64,000 bases of DNA from contig NC_031781.1 of the NCBI RefSeq assembly GCF_001522545.3, forward strand, positions 8,437,487 through 8,501,486, written 5' to 3'. A program made the translations under genes and the position numbers. Numbering within the stretch: the first letter of the stretch is position 1; the number at the start of each line of letters is the position of its first letter. The notes beneath the pieces were generated by a model, which made no database searches, was not told the origin of the DNA, and was given only the letters and a program-made list of their open reading frames with translations. Of this stretch, positions 56,401-61,930 are shown piece after piece. The DNA is from Parus major. Lineage: Eukaryota > Chordata > Aves > Passeriformes > Paridae.

Positions 56401-59400
56401 TTCTATGATTTGTGGCCTTAGTAAGTATGAAAACATTCCAGGATATGCACTTTGATTTATTTGTTTTTGCTCAGGCCACACACACAGGTAAATAGAGTAA
56501 AATGATTATTTTTGTCTCATTTTGTTGTGCAAGGGAATAGCTAGTTCATTTTGTCCTATCCACTGCTGTGTCCTGTGGATTCCATTTCATACCTTTTCTC
56601 TCCCTGTGAAAAAAAAAAAAAATACTGCAGTTATTCAGTCAAAGCTTCTGCTGTTCTGGAGGAACCAAGCAGTTGGTTTTGGAAACATGCAGATACACTC
56701 TGTAAAATAAAGATGTAGCTTGAGCTCCTTTAGTAGGTGGAAACAAAAGCACTCATTAATACCAGCCAGTGATGCATCAGGGACAGGGGAATATTCCTTC
56801 ATCTATAAAGGTGCTTGGGGTTGTTTTTAATCTAAATAGACTGTTTCATTTTAGTAAAGCTTCTCTGTGCCCCGTTGTTGAATCCTGGCTGCTGCCAAAA
56901 GCGCAGTGCCCTGGGAGCTGCCGAGCAGCGTTTCAGAACAATGACCCAGTGTAGGGGTTTCAGTGGCTGAGCACCTGAACCGTCCCCCTGGGAGGGCTGA
57001 GCGTCTGCAGCCTCCAACAATGCGAGCCTTCATCTGGGGCACAGGAAAAAGCAGTGCCTCTGGAGCAAGAGCTCTTAGCGAGAAGCTGTAAAACTTGCTG
57101 GCTTTGAGAATTAACATCTCTCCAGTTGAGCAGGGTATTGCGGGCTGATGCTTGACCTCCCTGGCCAGGGGTGCCAGGGGGATGGGCTGCTGGAGCACTG
57201 GAAGATGGCACAGTCCTCTGTGGAAGCTGGGCTCTTCCAGCATTGCAACACAGCAACCTCTTTTGTGGGGAGGCTAGAAACTTCCCCCGAGTTTGTTCCC
57301 ACGTCTTCATGCTTCCATCGCAGCAGCAGTAAACTTTCCCATGGCCATCCCGGTTTTGAATGAGCACAAGCACTTTATTCCTCCTCAACAGTGTCTCATG
57401 CAACAGCCCAAAGATCATAAATATTTGAGGCCAAAGTCTGACAGTACATTATTTGGGGACTGAAAGCCTTACTTAATTTTTTCTTGTGTTGCTGGCATTG
57501 TGTCATTGGCTTAGTATTAGCAGCAATAATTCAGCTGTGTTAACCAGATGCTGTAATTAAACAAGCTTTTGTTTCCACAAACTGCTTGGAGTGCTGTTGC
57601 AGAGCAGTTCAAACACCCATCTCCTCCAGGCCATCTCCTGCCTCTTGTCTCTCCTGCTTTCTTGTGGGCTCTTCACTGCTGATTTGCAGTCCAGGCAGCG
57701 AGACAGCTCTGAGCTCTCCCAAACTTAGCCATGCTGTATGGGTGTGGACTCAGATGCCCAGCAGAAAAGCTCTTGTTTTCTCTCTAAGCCAGTTTTTTGA
57801 TACAGATTACTTCCATTTGAGTCCTGAAGGTCTCTCATGACCCCTTCTCCCACACAGTAGTCACCCTAACTGGAGGAGGGAGCAGGATGAAGCTGGGGAG
57901 GCTGCCAGGGGTGCACAGCTCCATTTGGGGCTGGCCTGTGCAAGGCTGCTGGGGTGGATGTGGTGTCCCTCCCTGCCTGCAGCCCTGGGCAGACTGATCT
58001 TGCGCCGAATTACCCCTGATTTAATGCCTGAGGCTGCGTGTGTAACATCGGGTGTGAGGAAGAGTGTGTCTCACTGTGCTACGTCTTTCTAGGACTGCAA
58101 TCGGAGTTTTTCATTAACACGACCAAGGCTGGTCCAGGTACCCTCTCTGTTACAATTGAAGGGCCATCAAAGGTGAAAATGGACTGCCAGGAAACTGCAG
58201 AAGGTTACAAAGTCATGTACACACCCATGGCTCCAGGAAACTATTTAATTGGAGTTAAATATGGTGGACCTAACCACATAGTGGGCAGCCCTTTCAAGGC
58301 AAAGGTTACAGGTAAAAAGCTAACTAGTATTTACTCTGTGCCTGAAGCAGGTCATGTCACTCAGCAAAAACATCCTCCTGAGACAATGTGGTATTCTGGT
58401 CTAGATGCCCAAAACCATGATAATCAAAACATTTCTCCCCATCACCTCCAAAGCCTAGCCGAGGGGTCTCAGGAGCAGCTACAAAAGCACTAGTCATGGA
58501 GCTTGGCAGCTTGACTCAGTGATGGGCCATAAAACAGCTTTATGGGGTAATGTCAAGTCCTGATCTAGTGCTAGGGTCTTGCATGGGTTGCAGGGAAATA
58601 TGATTTATTTACCCATTTCCCCCCACCCACAAAGCCTGAAACCTGATCACGTGTTGCATATGTTGCCTCTGTTGGTCTCATTTTGGTGCAGGTATCACCT
58701 AGGCAAAGGTCAGTAATGTCTGAGAGGCTCCTAGGTGAAGTAAGGAATGCTGGTTTAGGAAGCTTGTTCTTTCTCCAGCACTGTGTTTAAGCACAGGCTG
58801 AAGCTCACCTCTACTGCTGCCCCTGAGCTTGTGTACCCTCTTGTGGTGCCCCTAGCGTGGTGATGTTCTCGGGAGAGGGTGGCAGGGACTGCGCTCCCCA
58901 AGGCTGGGACATGCTCTGCTTTCAAAATGGATTATTGCAAAATTGCACCTGCTTTTCTGCCAACTCAAGTCATTTTTGGCATTCGGTGATTGGAGCACAA
59001 TTAACTCTTCTTAAGCAACCCGCTTTGCTTAATGAATCCTGAAGTTCCTGTGGTCCTTTAGCCACTTGAGGGCTCTGGGATGGGATTGTTGCCAGCAGTG
59101 CTGGAAGATGTCAGCTTAAAAACCCAAGTAGGAAATTGCTCCTCTCCAAGAATGCATTTTGGATGCAGAATGCATGCTAGTCATTAGGAAGGTTTCAAAA
59201 CCTCCTTGTGAATGCCTTTCAGATGGGGAAAATCTGAATGTCAAACATTTTCTGTTTCCAGGGCAGCGACTTGTTAGTCCAGGCAGTGCCAACGAAACCT
59301 CTTCCATCCTGGTAGAGTCGGTGACAAGGTCATCGACTGAAACTTGCTATAGTGCCATTCCCAAATCCACCTCGGATGCCAGCAAAGTGGTTTCCCGGGG

Positions 59401-60378
59401 AGCAGGACTCTCAAAGGCTTTTGTGGGTCAGAAAAGCTCCTTCTCTGTGGACTGCAGCAAAGCAGGTATGGATACAGGAACCAGGTGGATGTTCAGGATC
59501 GGTGGTTTAGCTGGGTATTTTTTTCCCTAAACCAACTTGCAGAGTTAAAATTCAGAGCTTGAGGTAATGATCTGGTACTAAAGAAAAATACTAATTACTA
59601 TACTGTGCTTACCAAGTCAATCCTAATACAAAGGCCATAAAGATGCTAGTTCCTCTCCAAATGGCTTTGTCTGGGCCAGGTGCACCTGAAAGAATAACAG
59701 GGTTATGGCATGAGAACAAACAGGTTGCTGAACTTAAGCAGCCCTTGTGGTGCATTGTAGCATGTAATGCACAGTGTTCCTGTAACCTTTTGATGCTCAT
59801 CATCATCATCATCATCATCTGGGAGCTCTATGGTGGGTGGATTACAGGCCAGCTGTGCCCACTGGCCCCTGCTATTAACTTCTGGTGAAGTACTTGTAAA
59901 GCAATACCAACTTGTTTTCACAAGCAGCATTGATGGCTCCTGTGCTCTACTTAGATAATGGTAACCTGTCAGGTCTGGCAAACAGCACAGATAAACCCTT
60001 GCCTCTATGAGGTTGAAAGCTTTTCAATATAAAATTCCTTCTTATACCAAATTAATCTGAGGTATGGCTCAGCTACCACTCTGTGAATTAAAGTAACAAA
60101 ACCCATGTGTTACAGAGAGAATGTGTTATGGTACAACCACGCTGCCTTGTTTAAGCTCAGGGATGTTAACAGTTGTTTGTTTTGCTGTAGGTTCCAACAT
60201 GCTGTTAGTTGGCGTCCACGGACCAACAATACCTTGCGAAGAGGTGTCCATCAAGCATTTGGGCAGCCATCAGTACAATGTCACCTACGTTGTGAAGGAA
60301 AGGGGGGACTATGTCCTGGCAGTGAAGTGGGGTGACGAGCACATTCCTGGCAGTCCCTTCCACGTCACTGTTCCATAA
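14175..60378 (+). CDS. FLNB: Filamin B, exons 2 to 47 (exon 1 off-window), spliced CDS
   Basis: Filamin B is a dimeric actin cross-linker that links the cortical cytoskeleton to integrins, membrane receptors and signalling proteins; in humans it matters for skeletal development. The spliced product begins in the second half of the actin-binding domain. Approximate residues of the partial protein: CH2 1-146, repeat 1 from 152, R2 252, R3 351, R4 448, R5 541, R6 641, R7 744, R8 842, R9 938, R10 1032, R11 1128, R12 1226, R13 1320, R14 1415, R15 1513, hinge 1 1607-1631, R16 1632, R17 1721, R18 1814, R19 1900, R20 1995, R21 2091, R22 2186, R23 2281, hinge 2 2378-2413, R24 2414-2506. Most repeats show the family signatures GPGL near the start, DNxDGTxxVxYxP in the middle and IPGSPF near the end. 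All junctions are GT-AG and phases match throughout. The count includes the hinge-1 exon and omits cassette exon 26. FLNA and FLNC are the alternatives; hinge 2 and the C-terminus read as FLNB. Confidence 0.97.
15005..15009. repeat. Target site duplication, left copy
   Basis: TTTAC lies directly before the TG end of the solo LTR and is repeated directly after its CA end. Confidence 0.85.
15010..15555 (-). mobile_element. Solo LTR of a passerine endogenous retrovirus (ERVL-like)
   Basis: This 546-bp unit starts TG and ends CA. It is flanked on both sides by TTTAC (15005-15009 and 15556-15560), a 5-bp target site duplication typical of ERVL-type elements. I recognise the sequence as a common songbird LTR family; the exact family name is not certain. 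A TATA-like TATAAG lies on the minus strand at 15328-15333, so the LTR probably lies antisense to FLNB. No internal retroviral genes are present, as expected after recombination between two LTRs. The short open frame inside is not coding. Confidence 0.85.
15556..15560. repeat. Target site duplication, right copy
   Basis: TTTAC lies directly after the CA end of the solo LTR and matches the left copy exactly. Confidence 0.85.
15640..15790 (+). mobile_element. CR1 LINE 3'-end fragment
   Basis: The order of motifs is that of avian CR1 3' ends: TTGCCCAGAGAG, then CATTCAAGGTCAGG, a GGGCTCTGTTGA segment, CAGGGAGGGGTCAGTCTAGA, TGACCTTTAA, and TTCCTTCCAGCC running to CATTCTATGA. It is 5'-truncated and diverged, which is usual for this non-LTR retrotransposon. 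It lies about 80 bp downstream of the solo LTR. Its left edge is approximate. Confidence 0.85.
15970..16067 (+). CDS. FLNB: FLNB exon 3: CH2 core
   Basis: The acceptor is ttgcag and the donor cag/gtaagc; 98 nt, ending in phase 0. It encodes [20 protein letters not shown] then [12 protein letters not shown], conserved CH2 helices of the filamin actin-binding domain. Confidence 0.97.
16955..17102 (+). CDS. FLNB: FLNB exon 4: end of CH2 and linker to repeat 1
   Basis: The acceptor is tttcag and the donor gag/gtaaga; 148 nt. It encodes [20 protein letters not shown] and [14 protein letters not shown], the end of CH2, then a Pro/Lys-rich linker ending KKARAYGRG. The last base starts the glycine codon completed in exon 5. 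Confidence 0.97.
17103..20062 (+). other. FLNB: FLNB intron 4
   Basis: Three kilobases between the actin-binding domain and repeat 1. It is AT-rich with T-runs near 17932-17945 and 18047-18060. I see no exon, recognisable repeat family or RNA gene. Confidence 0.75.
20063..20181 (+). CDS. FLNB: FLNB exon 5: repeat 1, first half
   Basis: The acceptor is ctcacag and the donor gag/gtatgt; 119 nt, ending in phase 0. It encodes [18 protein letters not shown] then [20 protein letters not shown], the opening strands of immunoglobulin-like repeat 1. Confidence 0.97.
20907..20984 (+). CDS. FLNB: FLNB exon 6: repeat 1, middle
   Basis: The smallest constitutive coding exon here (78 nt, phase 0 at both ends). 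It encodes [20 protein letters not shown] and VTGPHK. The acceptor is tcctag and the donor aag/gtgcgt. Confidence 0.96.
21744..21906 (+). CDS. FLNB: FLNB exon 7: end of repeat 1, start of repeat 2
   Basis: 163 nt between ctctag and gcag/gtaagc. It encodes [20 protein letters not shown], which closes repeat 1, then [17 protein letters not shown], which opens repeat 2 with the GPGL signature. Confidence 0.97.
21907..23191 (+). other. FLNB: FLNB intron 7
   Basis: Intron of 1285 bp with an AT-rich stretch near 22360-22600. No exon, RNA gene or clear transposon is seen. Confidence 0.7.
23192..23389 (+). CDS. FLNB: FLNB exon 8: rest of repeat 2
   Basis: 198 nt between tttgcag and gagg/gtatgt. It encodes [20 protein letters not shown], an [14 protein letters not shown] strand and [12 protein letters not shown]. 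Repeat 2 ends at the downstream border. Confidence 0.97.
23390..25081 (+). other. FLNB: FLNB intron 8
   Basis: Intron of 1692 bp. Overlapping open frames on both strands near 23800-24660 lack protein-like features and splice context. Nothing else is recognised. Confidence 0.7.
25082..25219 (+). CDS. FLNB: FLNB exon 9: repeat 3, first half
   Basis: 138 nt between ccttgcag and ccaa/gtgagt. It encodes [20 protein letters not shown] then [20 protein letters not shown], with GRGL in place of the usual GPGL. Confidence 0.97.
25220..26364 (+). other. FLNB: FLNB intron 9
   Basis: Intron of 1145 bp with a 14-base T-run at 26231-26244. GC-rich overlapping open frames near 25550-25920 occur on both strands and are judged chance. 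Confidence 0.7.
26365..26491 (+). CDS. FLNB: FLNB exon 10: repeat 3, second half
   Basis: 127 nt between caacag and aaag/gtgagt. It encodes [20 protein letters not shown] and the [20 protein letters not shown] strand pair. It ends inside the serine codon of SPF. Confidence 0.97.
27041..27177 (+). CDS. FLNB: FLNB exon 11: end of repeat 3, start of repeat 4
   Basis: 137 nt between ctggtag and cttg/gtatgt. It encodes SPFEVQVG then [20 protein letters not shown] and [15 protein letters not shown]. Confidence 0.97.
27547..27740 (+). CDS. FLNB: FLNB exon 12: rest of repeat 4
   Basis: 194 nt between ttttcag and aag/gtgagg, ending in phase 0. It encodes [40 protein letters not shown] and SPYMAFIRP, then the first residues of repeat 5. 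Confidence 0.97.
28055..28168 (+). CDS. FLNB: FLNB exon 13: repeat 5, first half
   Basis: 114 nt (38 codons, phase 0 at both ends) between cttatag and cag/gtaaaa. It encodes [20 protein letters not shown] and [12 protein letters not shown]. The 314-bp intron before it holds nothing recognised. Confidence 0.97.
28686..28829 (+). CDS. FLNB: FLNB exon 14: repeat 5, second half
   Basis: 144 nt, phase 0 at both ends, between tttttag and agg/gtaagt. It encodes [20 protein letters not shown] and [18 protein letters not shown], the closing strands of repeat 5. Confidence 0.97.
29168..29291 (+). CDS. FLNB: FLNB exon 15: start of repeat 6
   Basis: 124 nt between tgtgtag and gaag/gtaaaa. It encodes [20 protein letters not shown] then [13 protein letters not shown]. 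Confidence 0.97.
29545..29705 (+). CDS. FLNB: FLNB exon 16: repeat 6 core
   Basis: 161 nt between ttcctag and gag/gtttgt, ending in phase 0. It encodes [36 protein letters not shown] and [16 protein letters not shown]. The acidic SSEEED run is typical of this repeat. Confidence 0.97.
30220..30310 (+). CDS. FLNB: FLNB exon 17: end of repeat 6, start of repeat 7
   Basis: 91 nt between gttgcag and actg/gtgaga. It encodes [20 protein letters not shown] and [11 protein letters not shown]. Confidence 0.97.
30548..30717 (+). CDS. FLNB: FLNB exon 18: repeat 7 core
   Basis: 170 nt between tcttcag and cag/gtaggt, ending in phase 0. It encodes [20 protein letters not shown], then [20 protein letters not shown]. 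Confidence 0.97.
30718..32711 (+). other. FLNB: FLNB intron 18
   Basis: Intron of 1994 bp. A 12-bp direct repeat CAGAGTCCTGTA lies at 31066-31077 and 31086-31097. A 116-codon open frame near 31452-31802 shows no recognised domain. Nothing else is seen. Confidence 0.7.
32712..32829 (+). CDS. FLNB: FLNB exon 19: end of repeat 7, start of repeat 8
   Basis: 118 nt between aactag and aaca/gtaagt. It encodes [20 protein letters not shown] and [15 protein letters not shown]. Repeat 8 has NGLEN where other repeats have GPGL. Confidence 0.97.
32830..33552 (+). other. FLNB: FLNB intron 19, with T-rich simple sequence
   Basis: A T-run lies at about 33029-33043. A T/G-rich low-complexity stretch of TTTTG-type units lies at about 33366-33411. 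No exon is seen; an open frame that enters exon 20 from 33378 is intron read-through. Confidence 0.75.
33553..33815 (+). CDS. FLNB: FLNB exon 20: repeat 8 and start of repeat 9
   Basis: 263 nt between cttcag and aag/gtaagt, ending in phase 0. It encodes [50 protein letters not shown] and then PPDPSK, which opens repeat 9. Confidence 0.97.
34428..35025 (+). CDS. FLNB: FLNB exon 21: repeats 9, 10 and start of 11
   Basis: By far the largest exon in the window (598 nt, about 199 residues) between ttttag and aaag/gtgaga. It carries nearly all of repeat 9 ([20 protein letters not shown]), all of repeat 10 ([20 protein letters not shown] to ARVKVEP) and the opening of repeat 11 ([13 protein letters not shown]). 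No internal introns interrupt it, unlike other repeats. Confidence 0.97.
35247..35420 (+). CDS. FLNB: FLNB exon 22: repeat 11 core
   Basis: 174 nt between cctgtag and aagg/gtaacc. It encodes [40 protein letters not shown] and [17 protein letters not shown]. Confidence 0.97.
35792..35954 (+). CDS. FLNB: FLNB exon 23: end of repeat 11, start of repeat 12
   Basis: 163 nt between taacag and ccag/gtgatg. It encodes [20 protein letters not shown] then [20 protein letters not shown]. It ends inside the arginine codon of TRGAGIGG. Confidence 0.97.
36327..36487 (+). CDS. FLNB: FLNB exon 24: repeat 12 core
   Basis: 161 nt between cttgcag and cctg/gtaaga. It encodes [40 protein letters not shown] and [14 protein letters not shown]. 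Confidence 0.97.
37146..37313 (+). CDS. FLNB: FLNB exon 25: end of repeat 12, start of repeat 13
   Basis: 168 nt between ttccag and agag/gtaaga. It encodes [20 protein letters not shown], then [20 protein letters not shown] and [12 protein letters not shown]. Its last base can join either the cassette exon at 37927 or the exon at 38825 in the same phase. Confidence 0.97.
37927..38016 (+). CDS. FLNB: FLNB exon 26: optional cassette exon in repeat 13
   Basis: This 90-nt in-frame exon lies between attctag and acag/gtttga. It would insert 30 residues, beginning [20 protein letters not shown] and ending [10 protein letters not shown], after the GPRG of repeat 13. I recall the longer human FLNB isoform having a 31-residue insert here with the same core (DSQ-WRSPLKA, then FFKG and PKG), so this is probably its counterpart. 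The donor gtttga is weak, which fits optional use. Skipping it keeps the frame. Confidence 0.82.
38825..38948 (+). CDS. FLNB: FLNB exon 27: repeat 13, second half
   Basis: 124 nt between tttttag and gaag/gtaagt. It encodes [20 protein letters not shown] and [17 protein letters not shown], and ends inside the serine codon of SPF. Confidence 0.97.
39222..39378 (+). CDS. FLNB: FLNB exon 28: end of repeat 13, start of repeat 14
   Basis: 157 nt between ctttaag and acg/gtaagt, ending in phase 0. It encodes [40 protein letters not shown] and LLAVQIT. The pyrimidine tract before the acceptor is short. Confidence 0.96.
39379..40953 (+). other. FLNB: FLNB intron 28
   Basis: Intron of 1575 bp. Its 3' third (about 40600-40920) is markedly AT-rich with TAAT and homeobox-like words. 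No exon or named element is seen. Confidence 0.7.
40954..41143 (+). CDS. FLNB: FLNB exon 29: rest of repeat 14, start of repeat 15
   Basis: 190 nt between ttctcag and acag/gtgagt. It encodes [35 protein letters not shown] and [10 protein letters not shown]. Confidence 0.97.
41144..42964 (+). other. FLNB: FLNB intron 29
   Basis: Intron of 1821 bp, mostly AT-rich. An open frame running into exon 30 from 42823 is intron read-through. No other feature is seen. Confidence 0.7.
42965..43212 (+). CDS. FLNB: FLNB exon 30: repeat 15
   Basis: 248 nt between cttgtag and atg/gtaagc, ending in phase 0. It encodes [40 protein letters not shown] and IPNSPFTVM. It can splice in frame to hinge 1 or past it to exon 32. 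Confidence 0.97.
43213..44957 (+). other. FLNB: FLNB intron 30
   Basis: Intron of 1745 bp before the hinge-1 exon. Open frames near 43768-44112 and 44253-44794 lie on both strands or overlap and show no known domain. No alternative exon is seen. Confidence 0.7.
44958..45032 (+). CDS. FLNB: FLNB exon 31: hinge 1
   Basis: This 75-nt exon (25 codons, phase 0 at both ends) follows ctgcccag and ends tgg/gtacac. It encodes [20 protein letters not shown] then GFRPW, the flexible hinge between repeats 15 and 16 that in filamins is a calpain-sensitive point. The GFRPW end matches human hinge 1 as I recall it; the rest differs and has no cysteine. Its borders allow clean skipping, which is known for filamins including avian smooth-muscle filamin. 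The donor gtacac is weak. The exon is CpG-rich against its AT-rich surroundings. Confidence 0.9.
45033..45737 (+). other. FLNB: FLNB intron 31
   Basis: Intron of 705 bp between hinge 1 and repeat 16, rich in pyrimidine tracts. These could bear on hinge-1 exon choice, but no specific regulator site is claimed. Confidence 0.6.
45738..45840 (+). CDS. FLNB: FLNB exon 32: start of repeat 16
   Basis: 103 nt between ctttag and acag/gtacct. It encodes [20 protein letters not shown] and [14 protein letters not shown]. Repeat 16 lacks the GPGL opening, as in other vertebrate filamins. Confidence 0.97.
46718..46858 (+). CDS. FLNB: FLNB exon 33: repeat 16 core
   Basis: 141 nt between ttgtag and ccag/gtaagt. 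It encodes [40 protein letters not shown] and MGNHIP. Confidence 0.97.
46859..48387 (+). other. FLNB: FLNB intron 33
   Basis: Intron of 1529 bp. No exon, repeat family or RNA gene is recognised. Confidence 0.7.
48388..48516 (+). CDS. FLNB: FLNB exon 34: end of repeat 16, start of repeat 17
   Basis: 129 nt between ccttcag and gagg/gtaagt. It encodes [20 protein letters not shown] then [20 protein letters not shown]. Repeat 17 is a ligand-binding repeat in filamins (GPIb-alpha in FLNA). Confidence 0.97.
48991..49164 (+). CDS. FLNB: FLNB exon 35: rest of repeat 17
   Basis: 174 nt between ttcctag and acag/gtacaa. It encodes [40 protein letters not shown] and [12 protein letters not shown]. Confidence 0.97.
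49318..49476 (+). CDS. FLNB: FLNB exon 36: repeat 18, first half
   Basis: 159 nt between atgcag and attg/gtaagc. It encodes [20 protein letters not shown], then [20 protein letters not shown] and LPNNHI. Repeat 18 is the divergent partner that packs on repeat 19 in the filamin rod 2. Confidence 0.97.
49846..50049 (+). CDS. FLNB: FLNB exon 37: end of repeat 18, start of repeat 19
   Basis: 204 nt between ttgtag and gctg/gttagt. It encodes [20 protein letters not shown], then [20 protein letters not shown] and [10 protein letters not shown]. The donor gttagt is less common. Confidence 0.97.
50623..50775 (+). CDS. FLNB: FLNB exon 38: repeat 19 core
   Basis: 153 nt between attgtag and ccag/gtaagc. 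It encodes [20 protein letters not shown] and [20 protein letters not shown], ending at HIP. The strands C and D here form the integrin/migfilin-type groove in filamin repeats 19 and 21. Confidence 0.97.
51080..51202 (+). CDS. FLNB: FLNB exon 39: repeat 19/20 junction, likely optional
   Basis: 123 nt (41 codons, same phase at both ends) between cttgcag and ccag/gtaagc. It encodes [32 protein letters not shown] and CDLNLKIP: the last strand of repeat 19 and the first part of repeat 20. The published FLNA and FLNB var-1 forms lack 41 residues across exactly this border, so this exon is the likely unit skipped. The serine codon of RRAPS is at 51154-51156; the site resembles the PKA-phosphorylated serine of FLNA. 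Confidence 0.96.
51767..52033 (+). CDS. FLNB: FLNB exon 40: repeat 20, start of repeat 21
   Basis: 267 nt between tgctag and ccag/gtgagt. It encodes [60 protein letters not shown] and [15 protein letters not shown]. Repeat 21 is the main integrin beta-tail site in filamins. Confidence 0.97.
52271..52408 (+). CDS. FLNB: FLNB exon 41: repeat 21 core
   Basis: 138 nt between caacag and ccag/gtatgt. It encodes [20 protein letters not shown] and [20 protein letters not shown], the C-D strand region that in filamins receives the integrin tail. The next intron is only 90 bp. Confidence 0.97.
52499..52614 (+). CDS. FLNB: FLNB exon 42: end of repeat 21, start of repeat 22
   Basis: 116 nt between tttgcag and cag/gtgaga, ending in phase 0. 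It encodes [20 protein letters not shown] and [15 protein letters not shown]. Confidence 0.97.
52615..54408 (+). other. FLNB: FLNB intron 42
   Basis: Intron of 1794 bp. The part from about 53270 is AT-rich. No exon, transposon or RNA gene is recognised. Confidence 0.7.
54409..54541 (+). CDS. FLNB: FLNB exon 43: repeat 22, first half
   Basis: 133 nt between ttctcag and ccag/gtgagc. It encodes [40 protein letters not shown] and ELEP. Confidence 0.97.
54542..55539 (+). other. FLNB: FLNB intron 43
   Basis: Intron of 998 bp. Nothing recognised. Confidence 0.7.
55540..55716 (+). CDS. FLNB: FLNB exon 44: end of repeat 22, start of repeat 23
   Basis: 177 nt between gttgcag and acag/gtaacc. It encodes [40 protein letters not shown] and [11 protein letters not shown]. 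It is GC- and CpG-richer than its flanking introns. Confidence 0.97.
55717..58092 (+). other. FLNB: FLNB intron 44
   Basis: Intron of 2376 bp. A GAGATG-rich mini-repeat lies at 56047-56074 and a 14-base A-run at 56609-56622. A 152-codon minus-strand open frame at 56960-57418 overlaps other frames and has no known domain. No exon is seen. Confidence 0.7.
58093..58311 (+). CDS. FLNB: FLNB exon 45: rest of repeat 23
   Basis: 219 nt between tttctag and acag/gtaaaa. It encodes [40 protein letters not shown] and [20 protein letters not shown], ending SPFKAKVTG. Confidence 0.97.
58312..59261 (+). other. FLNB: FLNB intron 45
   Basis: Intron of 950 bp before the hinge-2 exon. Nothing recognised. Confidence 0.7.
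59262..59465 (+). CDS. FLNB: FLNB exon 46: hinge 2 and start of repeat 24
   Basis: 204 nt between tttccag and gcag/gtatgg. It encodes [20 protein letters not shown] and [14 protein letters not shown], the second flexible hinge, then [20 protein letters not shown], opening the dimerisation repeat. The hinge sequence is characteristic of FLNB. Confidence 0.97.
59798..59819. repeat. CAT trinucleotide microsatellite
   Basis: Seven CAT units plus one base in intron 46. It is likely length-polymorphic. Confidence 0.9.
60191..60378 (+). CDS. FLNB: FLNB exon 47: rest of repeat 24 and stop
   Basis: The acceptor is gctgtag. It encodes [40 protein letters not shown] and [12 protein letters not shown], followed by TAA at 60376-60378. 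Repeat 24 forms the filamin dimer. The C-terminus is the FLNB form. Confidence 0.97.
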
Positions 60379-61180
60379 AGGCGCTGTCGGGGCTCTGTGT
60401 TGGCAGTTCAGATGTAGGGTTGTACTGGGTGCAGTCGTGTTGCAAAATGCAGTTTCTAGATACACACGGCTCACATTGCAATAGTCAGACATAAACTCTG
60501 TAACGGTTTTTACAAGCATTTCACTTCTATCCTACTTACCAACCTAATGTCAATTTATTTAATATTTCCTCAAATCGTACCTTTGTAGTACTGTCCGGGT
60601 CACTGTTAATGTTTGGAGAATCATGTGGATGACTAGACACTAATTTCCCTTGCGGATGTTACAGACTTTAGATGTTAATTGAAAACTGGAATTTGTCTTT
60701 GTAATTGGGTATCTTAACTACTGATTTTATTTGACTGGAGACTTTACATTTTAGTTATGGAATATGACTTGGGCTGTCCCCAGTTCAAATTCTTTCTGTA
60801 AAGAAATGAGGTAAAACTGGTACTATAATAGGTGCCTTTGTATACTTGATCGATTTTAATACTTAACATTATAAAAAGCTATTATAAGTAGCTTTACCAC
60901 TCAAATTTAAAATGTTTCTGAAAATGCTTTGCTAATGGTTTACATTTAGAAAAAGTTTTATCTTTTATAGCAAACCAAAAGCAGACTGAAAATTACTTCC
61001 TGTAAGCTTTCAGCCTCTCTATGTTAATGCTTTGTAACTCTAGAGACAGATAGCTTTTTGGCCATGATGCTAGTAATGCGGTTTTTAACAAGCTTGGGAT
61101 GCTGGTGATGTTTCTGTAACTTTACAGGTAACCCACTCCCCCCAAACTCTTTGATTTAAGAACAACCCCTGGGTTGGGTT

Positions 61181-61186
61181 AATAAA
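61181..61186 (+). promoter_or_regulatory. FLNB: Possible proximal poly(A) signal
   Basis: A canonical AATAAA about 800 bp after the stop codon. It stands alone in a moderately GC-rich context, so use is uncertain. Confidence 0.4.
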
Positions 61187-61888
61187 GCCCCTGAATTTGC
61201 CCAGCCAGGCATGGCTGTCACCGTGGTGACCCAGAGTTGCTGCAGTCCAGAGCACCGCGCTGTGTTGAGAAGATGACCAGTGGTTTCCCTGGAGGCTGCA
61301 GGCCAGGCCAGTGGCTGAGATGGGGCAAAGAAGCCATCCTGGGAATGGGACCCAGATCTGCAGTGGGACACAGGGAGGGTCTGTGAAGTTACCAGTAATA
61401 GCAGTACCAATAATAGCAATATCAATGAACAAACCCCTCTTTGGTGCGAGGTGTTTTATCTCAGTCCAAGGATGATATGCCTGAAGCAAACTCATGTCTC
61501 CTGAAATCCCCTTTGTGCCGCAACAGGCGTTGCTGCTGAGGATTAGGGAGTGGAAACTTCTTTGTAACTTGTCTGTTTGTCCCAGATTACTCCATACTAC
61601 TTCCCAGGTGCATATCTGAATTGCTGTCAGCTGCTGGGGCTTTAGTAAACTCTCCTGATGAGCTCAAACTCTGCAATTTGGAGAAAGTAGGATTTGTTGA
61701 AAACCTGTTGATGTGTCAGTGTCCCTTGAGAGAAGTTCATGCTTACGGTTCTATAATTATGTGTGGATGTACTACTCTCCAGCACAGTTACTGGGAAAAA
61801 AAAAAAAGGAAGGTTGGGGTGTTTTTTTTACTGTGCTTTTTTGTGCCTTAATGGGAAATGCTCACTACATTGTAAACTAGAAAGTAAA

Positions 61889-61909
61889 AATAAAATAAAC
61901 TGGAATAAA
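61889..61909 (+). promoter_or_regulatory. FLNB: Clustered distal poly(A) signals
   Basis: Three AATAAA hexamers at 61889-61894, 61894-61899 and 61904-61909. Their distance from the stop fits the known size of the FLNB 3' UTR. U-rich and UG-containing sequence follows at about 61917-61990. Confidence 0.7.
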
Positions 61910-61930
61910 ATGCAGGATTGTAAAATTGTA

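Larger units (their letters stand above)
60379..61930 (+). other. FLNB: FLNB 3' untranslated region
   Basis: About 1.55 kb of AT-rich sequence after the stop codon, with AU-rich ATTTA words near 60552-60565. A single AATAAA at 61181-61186 could serve as a proximal signal; the triple cluster at 61889-61909 is the likely main end. The exact cleavage point is not visible. A 12-base A-run lies at 61796-61807. Confidence 0.75.

Noticed and set aside
56960..57418. 152-codon minus-strand open frame in intron 44
   Set aside because: Overlaps other open frames, no recognised domain, and compositionally like its surroundings.
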